DNA from: Sporosarcina sp. E16_8
GTDB taxonomy: Bacteria; Bacillota; Bacilli; Bacillales_A; Planococcaceae
Reading direction: 5' to 3'
Length of the DNA: 64,000 nucleotides
Assembly: GCF_017347095.1 (NCBI RefSeq)
Contig: NZ_JADPRZ010000004.1
Location: 124,001-188,000, forward strand
Within the stretch, counting starts at the first letter, position 1; every line of letters starts with the position of its first letter. The position numbers and the translations under genes are program-made. The notes under the pieces are model-generated. The model ran no database searches. It had not been told where the DNA came from and worked only from the letters and a program-made list of their open reading frames with translations. Below are positions 34,033 through 42,025 of the stretch, one piece after another.

Positions 34033-34446
34033 ATGAAAGGTGCACTCATTCCATATTTAACATTTTACGGAGAAGGAAATGAAGCGGCTGAATTCTATAC
34101 AAATTTATTAGGGATTGAGAGAATCAGAATGCAGAAATATGCAGACGCTAATTTCCCACATCCACCCGAGGCAGCTGATTATCTTCTTCATTGTCATTTG
34201 AAAAAAGGTGATTTTCAAATTATGCTTGCCGATTCTGTGGACAAGCCAGCTGAGAACACCAAACTAGGTGTTACCCTCCTTATCGACTGTGAAAGTGACG
34301 AAGAGGCCAAGCGATTATACGATGGCCTACGCGAAGATGGAGAGGTACTAATGGAATTGCGAGATATGTTCTGGGGTGCTAAGTATGGGAAAGTGAAAGA
34401 CAAGTTTGGTTTTACATGGGATTTGAACTTTGAGGAAGAAAGCTAA
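34033..34446 (+). CDS. VOC (glyoxalase/PhnB-like) superfamily protein
   Basis: This is a 137-aa single VOC domain protein of the PhnB-like group. Recognisable segments are IPYLTFYGEGNEAAEFYTNL at the N-terminus, LHCHLKKGDFQIMLAD in the middle, and WGAKYGKVKDKFGFTWDLNF at the C-terminus. Members bind small ligands or metals and include antibiotic-resistance proteins, but most have no known substrate. AAAGGAGGAAC precedes the ATG. A hairpin terminator follows. Confidence 0.82.
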   Translation: MKGALIPYLTFYGEGNEAAEFYTNLLGIERIRMQKYADANFPHPPEAADYLLHCHLKKGDFQIMLADSVDKPAENTKLGVTLLIDCESDEEAKRLYDGLREDGEVLMELRDMFWGAKYGKVKDKFGFTWDLNFEEES

Positions 34447-34455
34447 GTATAGGAT

Positions 34456-34505
34456 GAAAAAACGAGAAAACTATCCCGTCTAAGGTGATGGATTTCTCGT
34501 TTTTC
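34456..34505 (+). terminator. Terminator after the VOC gene
   Basis: AAAACGAGAAA (near 34459) and TTTCTCGTTTT (34493-34503) form an 11-bp stem. The inner loop has an ATCC/GGAT helix, and a T-rich tail follows. Confidence 0.85.
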
Positions 34506-34589
34506 TATAAAAAAATGCCTAATTATGTCGACATACAGCCTTTTACGGTTTCTGAATTTGCCGTGAATGTTTAGCGGATCGCAAAACAT

Positions 34590-35957
34590 TTACTCAGAGT
34601 GGTTTGTAAACAAATTAAATAAACCCAGTGCATCAAGGAAGACAATAATAATTGCAATAGGGGCTAGATACTTTAACAAATAGAACCAAACAGTAAAGAA
34701 AATGTTGCCGATTTTCGAACCCTGCTTCATCTCATCAAATAAATCTGTTTTAGATATCTTCAATGGTATGAAAATAGAAATTAATAATGCGCCAAGTGGT
34801 AGCAATACATTACTTACTGCAAAATCGACTAAATCAAATACCGTTTTATCGAAAAACTTCACATCAGCCATTACTCCATATGATAAACAAGATGGGATCC
34901 CAACAATGAAAATCGCCATTCCAATTATCCAAGTGAATTTTTTCCGTTTTGAAGGATCATTTTTCGTCATCGTTGCAACGATAATTTCAATCATTGAGAA
35001 TGCGGAGGTTAAAGCCGCGAATAAGAATAAAAGCAAGAATGCAATGAAGAAGAACATACCAAAGGGCATTTGATTGAATACAGCTGGTAATACTGAAAAG
35101 ATTAATGTCGGTCCTGCGTCTGGTTCAAGCCCAAATGAAAACACGCCTGGGAAAATCGCTAGCCCAGCTAACAGAACGATGACAATATTCATAGCAATGA
35201 TCGACATCGCTGAGCCCGGTAGATTTTGCGTTTTAGGAAGATAAGAAGCGTACGTAACCATGACGGAAGCTCCTAATGTCAATGTAAAAAACGCTTGTCC
35301 CAGGGCGAATAAAATTGTTTCGGATGTCAACTTAGTAAAATCAGGTACGAGTAGAAACTTCACACCCTCCATTGCCCCATCCAAGCTAAGGGAGCGGATG
35401 ACGATGATGACAAATAAAATAAAGAGGGCGGGCATCATAATCTTACTTGCCTTCTCAATTCCCTTTTGAACGCCTTGGGCTACAACCACAATTGTCAGCA
35501 CCAAAAAGAGTAATTGACCGGTTAGGGTAGAGTACGGGTTCGAAATAATTTCTCCAAATAGTGGACCGAACTGATCTTGCGAAAGTCCTGCGAGGCCCCC
35601 GGTCATAGCTTTAACTAAGTAGAGAATAATCCATCCTCCAACAACACTGTAAAATGACAAAACGAGAAAACTCGTAACAACACCAATAACCCCTGTTATA
35701 TGCCACCCTGAGTTAGGCGCAAACTTTTTGTAGGTAGTAATAGCGTCACTTTGGCTTTTTCGCCCGAGAATGAATTCTCCAATTAGTAGAGGGAATCCGA
35801 GTAGTAGCGTGAATAACAAGAAGATAAGTAAGAAGGCACCACCACCGCCTGTTCCGGCTACATAAGGGAACTTCCATATTGCACCGAGCCCGATTGCCGA
35901 ACCGGCAGCTGCTAACACAAATCCTATTTTCGATTTCCAATGTTCTTGTTGAGGCAT
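34590..35957 (-). CDS. Neurotransmitter:sodium symporter (NSS/SNF) family transporter
   Basis: This sodium-dependent amino acid transporter is 455 aa with 11-12 hydrophobic helices. The N-terminal signature [20 protein letters not shown], then [16 protein letters not shown], is the sodium/substrate-binding helix 1 of LeuT-like proteins. [20 protein letters not shown] corresponds to helix 6. The gene stands alone. Bacterial members import amino acids such as tryptophan, tyrosine, leucine or methionine; the substrate is unknown here. Confidence 0.9.
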   Translation of the reverse strand: MPQQEHWKSKIGFVLAAAGSAIGLGAIWKFPYVAGTGGGGAFLLIFLLFTLLLGFPLLIGEFILGRKSQSDAITTYKKFAPNSGWHITGVIGVVTSFLVLSFYSVVGGWIILYLVKAMTGGLAGLSQDQFGPLFGEIISNPYSTLTGQLLFLVLTIVVVAQGVQKGIEKASKIMMPALFILFVIIVIRSLSLDGAMEGVKFLLVPDFTKLTSETILFALGQAFFTLTLGASVMVTYASYLPKTQNLPGSAMSIIAMNIVIVLLAGLAIFPGVFSFGLEPDAGPTLIFSVLPAVFNQMPFGMFFFIAFLLLFLFAALTSAFSMIEIIVATMTKNDPSKRKKFTWIIGMAIFIVGIPSCLSYGVMADVKFFDKTVFDLVDFAVSNVLLPLGALLISIFIPLKISKTDLFDEMKQGSKIGNIFFTVWFYLLKYLAPIAIIIVFLDALGLFNLFTNHSE

Positions 35958-36097
35958 ATGGTCAATCCTTTCGATGTAATGAATATGTGCTTATTACTAA
36001 AATAAAGGGTAGTTGTATAATGGTAGCGTATTTCACGGGGACTGTCACTAAAACAACAAATTTCCGAGCATTGAATGTATACGTCCTAAAGAACAAA

Positions 36098-36137
36098 AAA
36101 AGCTTCCCACATAGAAAACATAATGTGGGAAGCTTTT
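36098..36137 (-). terminator. Terminator of the hutG-gltS operon
   Basis: The arms at 36098-36112 and 36123-36137 form a perfect 15-bp stem with a 10-nt loop. On the minus strand the stem ends in AGCTT and a run of seven T. Confidence 0.92.
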
Positions 36138-36142
36138 CGCCA

Positions 36143-37333
36143 TCAATTGAATAGATTTATGGTTGTAATAATAATTGGTATTGCAAACACGTCGATGAGG
36201 AACGCACCGACGATCGGAACGACTAGGAATGCTTTTGTCGAAGGACCGAACCTTTCCGTGACAGCTGCCATATTAGCCATTGCATTAGGAGTAGCACCGA
36301 GACCATGTCCTGTAAAACCGGCTACCATGATAGCCGCGTCATAGTCTTTCCCAAGCAGACGGAACAAGACGAAAATACCGAAAAGTACGATGAAGACAAC
36401 TTGGACAAAGACGATAACAAGTAGTGGAAGTGCCAAATCCGCAACTTCCCACAATTTGATGCTCATTAGTGCCATTGACAGGAAGATTCCTAATGTAACG
36501 TCGCTGATTAAGCCAATGCTCTTCATGTCGATTACTTTTGGATTAATTTTGTCGACGATATTCCGAACAAGAACAGCAACGAACATTGCGCCTACATAGC
36601 CTGGTAGAACAAATCCTGTTGCAGTTGAAAACAATTCACCCAAATACGTGCCAAGCGCCATACAAAGTGTGATGAGGAAAATTTGCGTGAAAAATGAATC
36701 TGTTTGAATTGGCTTTTCATTCTCAGTAATAGGGTTACCAATCCCATTCTCCGTTTCAGAAGGCTTAAGATTGTGTTTTGTAATAAGATATTTAACGGTA
36801 GGACCACCAATAAGACCGCCGGCAACAAGTCCAAATGTAGCCGCTGCAACTCCGATTGAAAGAGCTGAATTAATACCTATATCTTCAAGTGTTTGGCCGA
36901 ATGCAGTAGCGGCTCCGTGTCCGCCTTCCATTGAAACTGCCCCAGCCATCATTCCGATAAGTGGGTGCAAGTCGAACAAATAAGCCATGGAGACTCCGAT
37001 AGTGTTTTGTGCAAGCGCTAAAAATCCACAAGCCAGCCAGTAGATGACAAGAACCTTCCCGCCAAGTTTAATAAGTTTAAAGCTTGCTCCTAAACCGATT
37101 GTCGTAAAGAATGTAAGCATGAATAAACTTTGTAGGGATGTATCAAGTGTAATTTCTAGCCATCCAAGAGATTTGAGAATGGTCGCTAAAGTGGCGAATA
37201 ATAATCCACCAACAACGGGGGCAGGTATACAGAACTTTCGTAAAAAACCAACCTTTTTAATTAAAACCATTCCGAAGGTTAGTAATGCGATGGCAAGGAA
37301 AATCGTGGAGACTTGATTAAGAACTAGCGTCAT
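36143..37333 (-). CDS. gltS: Sodium/glutamate symporter
   Basis: This glutamate:sodium symporter of the GltS family is 396 aa with about ten hydrophobic helices. Family segments are IPAPVVGGLLFATLATILKS, MMAGAVSMEGGHGAATAFGQ and AAIMVAGFTGHGLGATPNAM, then ANMAAV, the pseudo-repeated loop motifs. AGGAGGGAAAATTC precedes the ATG at 37333, which lies inside the end of hutG. The pair joins glutamate uptake to a glutamate-forming step. Confidence 0.93.
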   Translation of the reverse strand: MTLVLNQVSTIFLAIALLTFGMVLIKKVGFLRKFCIPAPVVGGLLFATLATILKSLGWLEITLDTSLQSLFMLTFFTTIGLGASFKLIKLGGKVLVIYWLACGFLALAQNTIGVSMAYLFDLHPLIGMMAGAVSMEGGHGAATAFGQTLEDIGINSALSIGVAAATFGLVAGGLIGGPTVKYLITKHNLKPSETENGIGNPITENEKPIQTDSFFTQIFLITLCMALGTYLGELFSTATGFVLPGYVGAMFVAVLVRNIVDKINPKVIDMKSIGLISDVTLGIFLSMALMSIKLWEVADLALPLLVIVFVQVVFIVLFGIFVLFRLLGKDYDAAIMVAGFTGHGLGATPNAMANMAAVTERFGPSTKAFLVVPIVGAFLIDVFAIPIIITTINLFN

Positions 37334-38291
37334 GAATTTTCCCTCCTAAAAATGTTGTAATGGCCTCATTTATTAAGTATGCTCCAAGTTTTACTGTACG
37401 ATTATTTTCATCCAAAAGAGGATTTACTTCCGAAATATCAAACGACAGCGTTTTTTCGTGTGAGGTGACTGTTCGAATAATGGAACGTACAACGGAAGGA
37501 TCTAGTCCAAATGGCGAAGGGGCACTGACACCTGGCGCGAAGGCGGCATTGAGTACATCGGTGCATAAGGTAAGAAAAACAAAGTCATGTTGGTTGATAA
37601 ATTGTTCAAGAGCTACCGTCAATTTGTCCATATTTCCGATATGCATATTCTCTTCGTATTCATATTTGACGCCGAGCCTATCGGCTGTCTCAAATAGTTC
37701 CTGCGTGTTACCGTATCGCTGAATTCCGACGACGAAGTAGCTGCTCTGTTCATCATGCTCAAGTATTTGTTTGAACATCGTGCCGGACGACGGTTGTTCG
37801 TCGTATGAGCGTAAGTCGAAGTGGGCATCTATGTTAATAATCCCAAGAGAAGCGTCTTCTCCGATTGATTTTCGGATTCCAAGATAATGACCGTAAGCGG
37901 TTTCATGACCGCCACCAAGAATGATTGGTGTCATTTTTTTCTCTAGTGCTTTTGCAATTGTGTCGCCCAGTTGTTGTTGGGCTTTTTCTAGGTCAGTACC
38001 CATGTACTGAATATTTCCGACATCGACAAGCCGCTTACTTACCGGGAATTTCCATGGCAGTTTGGCTAGTTCACTACGCAATGCATCTGGTGCTTGTGCT
38101 GCGCCAAGTTGTCCTTTGTTGCGGCGGACGCCTTCCTCGCTTTCAAAACCGATAATTGCACATGTATCGGGTGATGAAGGTAAATCTTCTAACTCGATAA
38201 CTTCAACTACTTGGTGGTACCGGAAACTCGTTCTATTTTCAATATGATCCGTACGTCCCGACCATATATGAGTATCTACTCTTGTAAGCAA
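37317..38291 (-). CDS. hutG: Formimidoylglutamase (arginase/ureohydrolase family)
   Basis: This enzyme hydrolyses N-formimidoyl-glutamate to glutamate and formamide, the last step of histidine degradation; 324 aa. Mn ligands of the ureohydrolase fold are visible in LGGGHETAYG and INIDAHFDLR. The third ligand region reads LTLCTDVLNAAFAPGVSAPS, with Cys where arginases have the first Asp. I recall the same C-x-DV arrangement in staphylococcal-type HutG, so it is not damage. TTG 38291 is preferred behind AAAGGGTG; GTG 38300 abuts that site. No other hut genes are in the window. Confidence 0.82.
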   Translation of the reverse strand: MLTRVDTHIWSGRTDHIENRTSFRYHQVVEVIELEDLPSSPDTCAIIGFESEEGVRRNKGQLGAAQAPDALRSELAKLPWKFPVSKRLVDVGNIQYMGTDLEKAQQQLGDTIAKALEKKMTPIILGGGHETAYGHYLGIRKSIGEDASLGIINIDAHFDLRSYDEQPSSGTMFKQILEHDEQSSYFVVGIQRYGNTQELFETADRLGVKYEYEENMHIGNMDKLTVALEQFINQHDFVFLTLCTDVLNAAFAPGVSAPSPFGLDPSVVRSIIRTVTSHEKTLSFDISEVNPLLDENNRTVKLGAYLINEAITTFLGGKIHDASS

Positions 38292-38386
38292 TTGCTTCAC
38301 CCTTTCTGAACTTTCAGTTACAACTTCACTAATTTATTATAAAGCACCTGATTTATAATTTCTAATATATAATTACTATATATTTA

Positions 38387-38406
38387 TAGCCTTAAACTAT
38401 AGGCTA
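38387..38406. promoter_or_regulatory. LysR-type operator in the hutG-lysR divergent region
   Basis: TAGCCT (38387-38392), 8 bp and AGGCTA (38401-38406) form a perfect 6-8-6 inverted repeat just before the regulator's ribosome binding site. It probably serves autoregulation and control of the divergent hutG-gltS operon (inference from the usual LysR arrangement). Confidence 0.5.
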
Positions 38407-38425
38407 GGGGGGAGTGACAATCAGT

Positions 38426-39328
38426 ATGGACCTAAAACAGTTAAACTATTTCGTTTCAGTCGTTGATCATATGAGTTTTTCAAAAGCGGCGGAGAAGCTA
38501 CATATCTCTCAACCGTCATTAAGCAACGCCATAAAAAACTTGGAGAGGGAATTGGGGTTTCAAATTATTGAACGTAACACGAGAAATAGTAGGCTAACGG
38601 AAGCGGGAGAGGTTTTATACGATAGAGCGATTCATCTTTTATCAGAAATGTCGATTGTGAAAAAGGAAATGGAAGAGGTAAGGCTCATTGGAAAAGGGGA
38701 ACTCCAAATCGGCATGATAGAGTCGGTGAAGTATTGGATACCGAAAGTGATTTTACGATACAACGAAAGTTTTTCCGAGATGAATATTCGATTGACGGAA
38801 GTATTAGGTGGTGACGATGTAAAGAATTCGTTGAGGAAGTATGAAACACATGCCATCATCACGAACCAGCAAATTAAAGAAGAGGATATAGAAGCCGTCC
38901 CGTTGTACAAGGAAAAACTTGTACTGGTCGTTCATGAAAGTCACCTAATGGCGGGAAGGGAATCAATAACGCTTAAAGAATTGGAGAATGAGCAATTCAT
39001 CATTAGTACCGAGGGGTTTCAGACAAGGGAAGACATCTTACATGCTTTTGCATTGGACAATACGGCGCCTACAATTAAATATGAAATTGAGCGTTTCGAA
39101 ACGGCACTAAGTTTAGTCAGTGAAAATTTAGGCATTGCACTTATTCCCGAAAATTACTTACAAGGGCCACATGACTTTTCAATCGTCAGTAAAGTAATCG
39201 ATTCTTCTGCGCTGGAGAGAACCGTGTATTTGACGTACATGAAAGATCGGTATGTGTCGCCTTCAATAAAAGCGTTTATAACGGAAGTTGAGAACTTTTT
39301 TATATACAAGGATACGTCTGTTGTTTAA
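38426..39328 (+). CDS. LysR-family transcriptional regulator
   Basis: This regulator is 300 aa. An N-terminal winged helix-turn-helix (MDLKQLNYFVSVVDHMSFSK, then AAEKLHISQPSLSNAIKNLE) is followed by a type 2 periplasmic-binding-like effector domain starting near GELQIGMIESVKYWIPKV. ATG 38426 is preferred over GTG 38414, which overlaps the AGGGGGGAG ribosome binding site. Divergence from hutG-gltS suggests that it controls glutamate uptake and histidine/formiminoglutamate use. The effector is unknown. Confidence 0.9.
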   Translation: MDLKQLNYFVSVVDHMSFSKAAEKLHISQPSLSNAIKNLERELGFQIIERNTRNSRLTEAGEVLYDRAIHLLSEMSIVKKEMEEVRLIGKGELQIGMIESVKYWIPKVILRYNESFSEMNIRLTEVLGGDDVKNSLRKYETHAIITNQQIKEEDIEAVPLYKEKLVLVVHESHLMAGRESITLKELENEQFIISTEGFQTREDILHAFALDNTAPTIKYEIERFETALSLVSENLGIALIPENYLQGPHDFSIVSKVIDSSALERTVYLTYMKDRYVSPSIKAFITEVENFFIYKDTSVV

Positions 39329-39375
39329 CCATTTATTTTCATAAAAGAATGGTGAGAAGGGAGCGATGACCTTCG

Positions 39376-39538
39376 TTTTCACTTGAATATTTTCGGCCCG
39401 CTTGCGGCTAACTATTCATGATAGATTTACTGAGGGGACTAGTGTGGCTAGAAGTGACTCCGTCACTCTAGCCACAACATTTCAGTAATACTGTTGCAAA
39501 TAGTTGCCTGTCGCGTTCCTACGATGTTCAAGTGAAAA
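39376..39538. repeat. 163-bp near-palindromic element
   Basis: Perfect 12-bp ends TTTTCACTTGAA (39376-39387) and TTCAAGTGAAAA (39527-39538) bracket a hairpin. Its inner arms also match: AACTATT with AATAGTT, TTACTGA with TCAGTAA, and TGTGGCTAG (39443-39451) with CTAGCCACA (39468-39476). GTGAC/GTCAC meet at a 3-nt loop centred at 39460. No coding frame or flanking target duplication is evident. It resembles a small inverted-repeat mobile element or a large hairpin RNA. Confidence 0.7.
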
Positions 39539-39589
39539 ATGCAGTTGTTTTTGAAAAAAAGAGTAGATAACTTTCTATAGAGAGGGTAA

Positions 39590-39615
39590 GTGCCCGAAGA
39601 TGCAATTTCGGGCAC
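39590..39615. other. Hairpin with loop GATGCAAT
   Basis: GTGCCCGAA (39590-39598) and TTCGGGCAC (39607-39615) form a perfect 9-bp stem. Its 8-nt loop GATGCAAT is the exact reverse complement of the loop of the hairpin at 39740-39767. Smaller hairpins lie between them, so the stretch may be one structured RNA. Confidence 0.55.
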
Positions 39616-39739
39616 TCTTGCACGTTTTATAATGTGCTTCTTGCTTACTTTTAGTAAAGAGTATGCATCTAATCACGTGAAGACTATTAGAGAGTGGCAC
39701 TTCTTTAATAAAAAGTGAGAAAACCTTATAGAAATTTTC

Positions 39740-39767
39740 AGCTGCCAAAATTGCATCTTTGGCGGCT
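39740..39767 (+). terminator. Hairpin with loop ATTGCATC and T-rich tail
   Basis: AGCTGCCAAA (39740-39749) and TTTGGCGGCT (39758-39767) form a 10-bp stem with one mismatch, followed by TTTTCTCC. It looks like a plus-strand terminator. Its loop complements the loop of the 39590 hairpin. No gene is seen between 39539 and 39866. Confidence 0.55.
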
Positions 39768-39866
39768 TTTCTCCAGGTTAGAAGCCCTCTATTCTTTCGT
39801 CCCAAAAGGCTCAAGCACTACATGTATGTATGAATTTGGAGCGCGACGGATGAAGGTTCACCATGT

Positions 39867-39934
39867 GATTACCGAAAAAATGTGTGGGGGTGCGACAAAG
39901 TCGCACCCCCACACATCCAGCCATCTCGGTAATC
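39867..39934 (-). terminator. Very strong double hairpin terminator of the 40014-40811 gene
   Basis: The arms at 39880-39896 and 39900-39916 are a perfect 17-bp, GC-rich stem with a 3-nt loop. On the minus strand six T follow. An outer helix GATTACCGA (39867-39875) / TCGGTAATC (39926-39934) encloses it. Confidence 0.8.
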
Positions 39935-40013
39935 GTATAGAAGTCATTCAATCCAAAGCAAATAAAGTCATCTATACACGTAGTGCCCAGTGTTCGGTAG
40001 TGAAATTAACTAG

Positions 40014-40811
40014 TTATTTCCCACCTAACATATTGAACAAACCACCTGCAATACTACCTTCATCACGTGAACCTCCACCAGGTGTTTGCGGTGCAGCTGC
40101 AAAGACACGGCTAGCGAGTCTAGAAAATGGAAGTGATTGAATCCAAACAGTTCCAGGTCCCTTCAATGTCGCGAAAAAGAGCCCTTCGCCGCCAAATAAT
40201 GCTGTTTTTACGCCTTTCACCATTTCGATGTTGTAATTTACGTTGTGCGTCATCGCCACGAGACATCCCGTGTCAACACGTAATATTTCTCCCGGTCGTA
40301 GCCTTTTTTCGATAATCGTGCCTCCAGCGTGGATGAACGTCATGCCATCGCCCTCGAGTTTCTGCATGATAAACCCTTCACCACCGAAAAAGCCGGTACC
40401 CAGTTTACGTTGAAATTCGATTCCAACAGACACGCCTTTTGCGGCAGCAAGAAAGGCATCTTTTTGGCAGATAATTTTGCCGTTATGCTCACTTAAATCC
40501 ATCGGGATGATTTTACCAGGGTAAGGAGATGCGAAAGAGACATGCTTTTTGCCTGCCCCCGTATTCGTGAATGTTGTCATGAATAAACTTTCCCCAGTCA
40601 ACATTCGTTTTCCGGCGCCCATCAGTTTGCCCATAATTCCCCCGCCTGAAGAGCCGGACCCGTCACCGAAGATTGTTTCCATTTCGATACCGTCTTCCAT
40701 CATCATCAGAGCCCCTGCTTCCGCTACTACCGTCTCTTTAGGATCAAGCTCGACTTCTACAAACTGCATATCATCGCCATGTATTTTGTAATCGATTTCG
40801 TGATTGTTCAT
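40014..40811 (-). CDS. AIM24 family protein (TIGR00266-like)
   Basis: This is a 265-aa protein of the AIM24/DUF124 family, predicted to form a beta-rich tryptophan-RNA-binding-attenuator-like fold. Segments such as [54 protein letters not shown] and the glycine-rich [20 protein letters not shown] tail are typical. ATG 40811 is used because GGGAGGAACG precedes it; the frame is open to 40853. Function in bacteria is unknown. A second, divergent AIM24 protein is encoded at 49772. Confidence 0.82.
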   Translation of the reverse strand: MNNHEIDYKIHGDDMQFVEVELDPKETVVAEAGALMMMEDGIEMETIFGDGSGSSGGGIMGKLMGAGKRMLTGESLFMTTFTNTGAGKKHVSFASPYPGKIIPMDLSEHNGKIICQKDAFLAAAKGVSVGIEFQRKLGTGFFGGEGFIMQKLEGDGMTFIHAGGTIIEKRLRPGEILRVDTGCLVAMTHNVNYNIEMVKGVKTALFGGEGLFFATLKGPGTVWIQSLPFSRLASRVFAAAPQTPGGGSRDEGSIAGGLFNMLGGK

Positions 40812-40905
40812 CTTGTTACGTTCCTCCCTTAGAAAAAATAGTCTACTACCCAATCATACGAAATAGAGTGGAGAAAGTTTCAACAAGTATAAAGAAAAAC
40901 TGTAA

Positions 40906-41790
40906 CTAATCGAGTGTGTCGACATAACGCCAAACTTTGTAAGCCAGCTCTTGAGCTTCAGGTTCATTGGAGAATCCTTTGAAAGTCTCCCGGAACGAGC
41001 GGACGATGGACTCGAGTACGAATATTCGTGGACACTCAGAGCGAAGTTCTTCCAATAGGAATTGAATATATTGTTTGCCAGCGGGAAGAGCATCATCCAC
41101 GAGCGAATCCGAAAATCCTGCAAGACGTTCGAGCAATTGTTCCTTTGTTTCTGTTTGATCTTCTACATCCCCGCTTAATTTGGAAAATACATCTTCAGTG
41201 AAAAATGCATCTTTTGTGCTAATCATACCCGGCATGATGGAATCGATTCTACGTAGTAAGAAAGTGACGAGTTTCAAGGAGTCCATTTCCTCTTTGGAAA
41301 CGGCTGACCAAGCATGAAGTATTTGCTGCATCATTCCGAATAGCATAACGGCGCAATCAGCAGCATAGGGCACTGCATCTTTGCCATAGACGTCCACCAG
41401 TCTTCTTGTTAGCCAAGAAAACTCGGCTAAAAGCATGTTCTTGATGAAACCACGCAAGTCGCTATCTCCCGAATGGAAGACAGCCTCAAAAATGGGCAAC
41501 AAATTATGTTCGCGATTCAAGTGCATACGTATTAAAATTTGCTCAACCAAAATGTTCTTATCGGACAAGTTTTGTCCGATAAGCAATTCATGCCTTCTCA
41601 CAGTCGTTTCATCATGTGCATGTTCGAGTATCGCTTTGAGACATTCGTTCTTGGATGAAAAGTAATTATAGAATGTTCCTTTCGAAATGTTGGACTCGTC
41701 TAATATGTCTTGAACAGACGTGGTGGAGAACCCTTTATCTATAAAAAGTCGTTGTGCTGTCAATAAAACCTGGCGTTTACGATCGTTCAT
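40906..41790 (-). CDS. TetR-family repressor of the adjacent MFS exporter
   Basis: This regulator is 294 aa, long for the family. The N-terminal helix-turn-helix runs DRKRQVLLTAQRLFIDKGFS, then TTSVQDILDESNISKGTFYNYFSS. The C-terminal ligand domain has an extra region after about residue 190. ATG 41790 follows AAAGGTG. It is divergent from the MFS gene. The shared region holds two copies of TGTAC-N5-GTACA, one at each promoter, so it probably represses both genes until a drug or metabolite binds. Confidence 0.88.
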   Translation of the reverse strand: MNDRKRQVLLTAQRLFIDKGFSTTSVQDILDESNISKGTFYNYFSSKNECLKAILEHAHDETTVRRHELLIGQNLSDKNILVEQILIRMHLNREHNLLPIFEAVFHSGDSDLRGFIKNMLLAEFSWLTRRLVDVYGKDAVPYAADCAVMLFGMMQQILHAWSAVSKEEMDSLKLVTFLLRRIDSIMPGMISTKDAFFTEDVFSKLSGDVEDQTETKEQLLERLAGFSDSLVDDALPAGKQYIQFLLEELRSECPRIFVLESIVRSFRETFKGFSNEPEAQELAYKVWRYVDTLD

Positions 41791-41846
41791 ATAATCACCT
41801 TTATTCTGTATTTTGTTGGTCTTTTCTTGAAGTGGGAAATTCAATT

Positions 41847-41861
41847 TGTACTAGTGGTACA
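41847..41861. promoter_or_regulatory. TetR operator copy 1 (regulator side)
   Basis: TGTACTAGTGGTACA fits TGTAC-N5-GTACA. Together with flanks it matches the second copy when the latter is reversed (AATTTGTAC...GTACAT). It is 57 bp upstream of the regulator start. Confidence 0.7.
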
Positions 41862-41954
41862 TTTATATGTTATCCCTAAAATGTTGTTATATCAATGAAA
41901 TAAAGTTTATTTATATGAAAGCGTTTTCGTAGGTTGCATGTTTTGGACTATCGG

Positions 41955-41988
41955 TATAATATATTGAACATGATGTACTAAGGGTACA
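41955..41988 (+). promoter_or_regulatory. MFS promoter -10 and TetR operator copy 2
   Basis: TATAAT (41955-41960) is a perfect -10, with a TTGCAT-like -35 near 41934. TGTACTAAGGGTACA (41974-41988) lies just past the expected start of transcription, where a bound repressor would block the polymerase. Confidence 0.7.
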
Positions 41989-42025
41989 AATTCTATACGT
42001 TACGTATTAAATAGGAGGAAGTAAT

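Noticed and set aside
37317-38291. Inactivated hutG because one arginase metal ligand Asp is Cys
   Set aside because: The Cys-x-Asp-Val arrangement is one I recall in staphylococcal-type formimidoylglutamases, and the other ligand motifs are intact.
39575-39814. Minus-strand open frame of 79 codons in the 39.5-39.8 kb gap
   Set aside because: It spans two hairpins, lacks a ribosome binding site and resembles no protein family.
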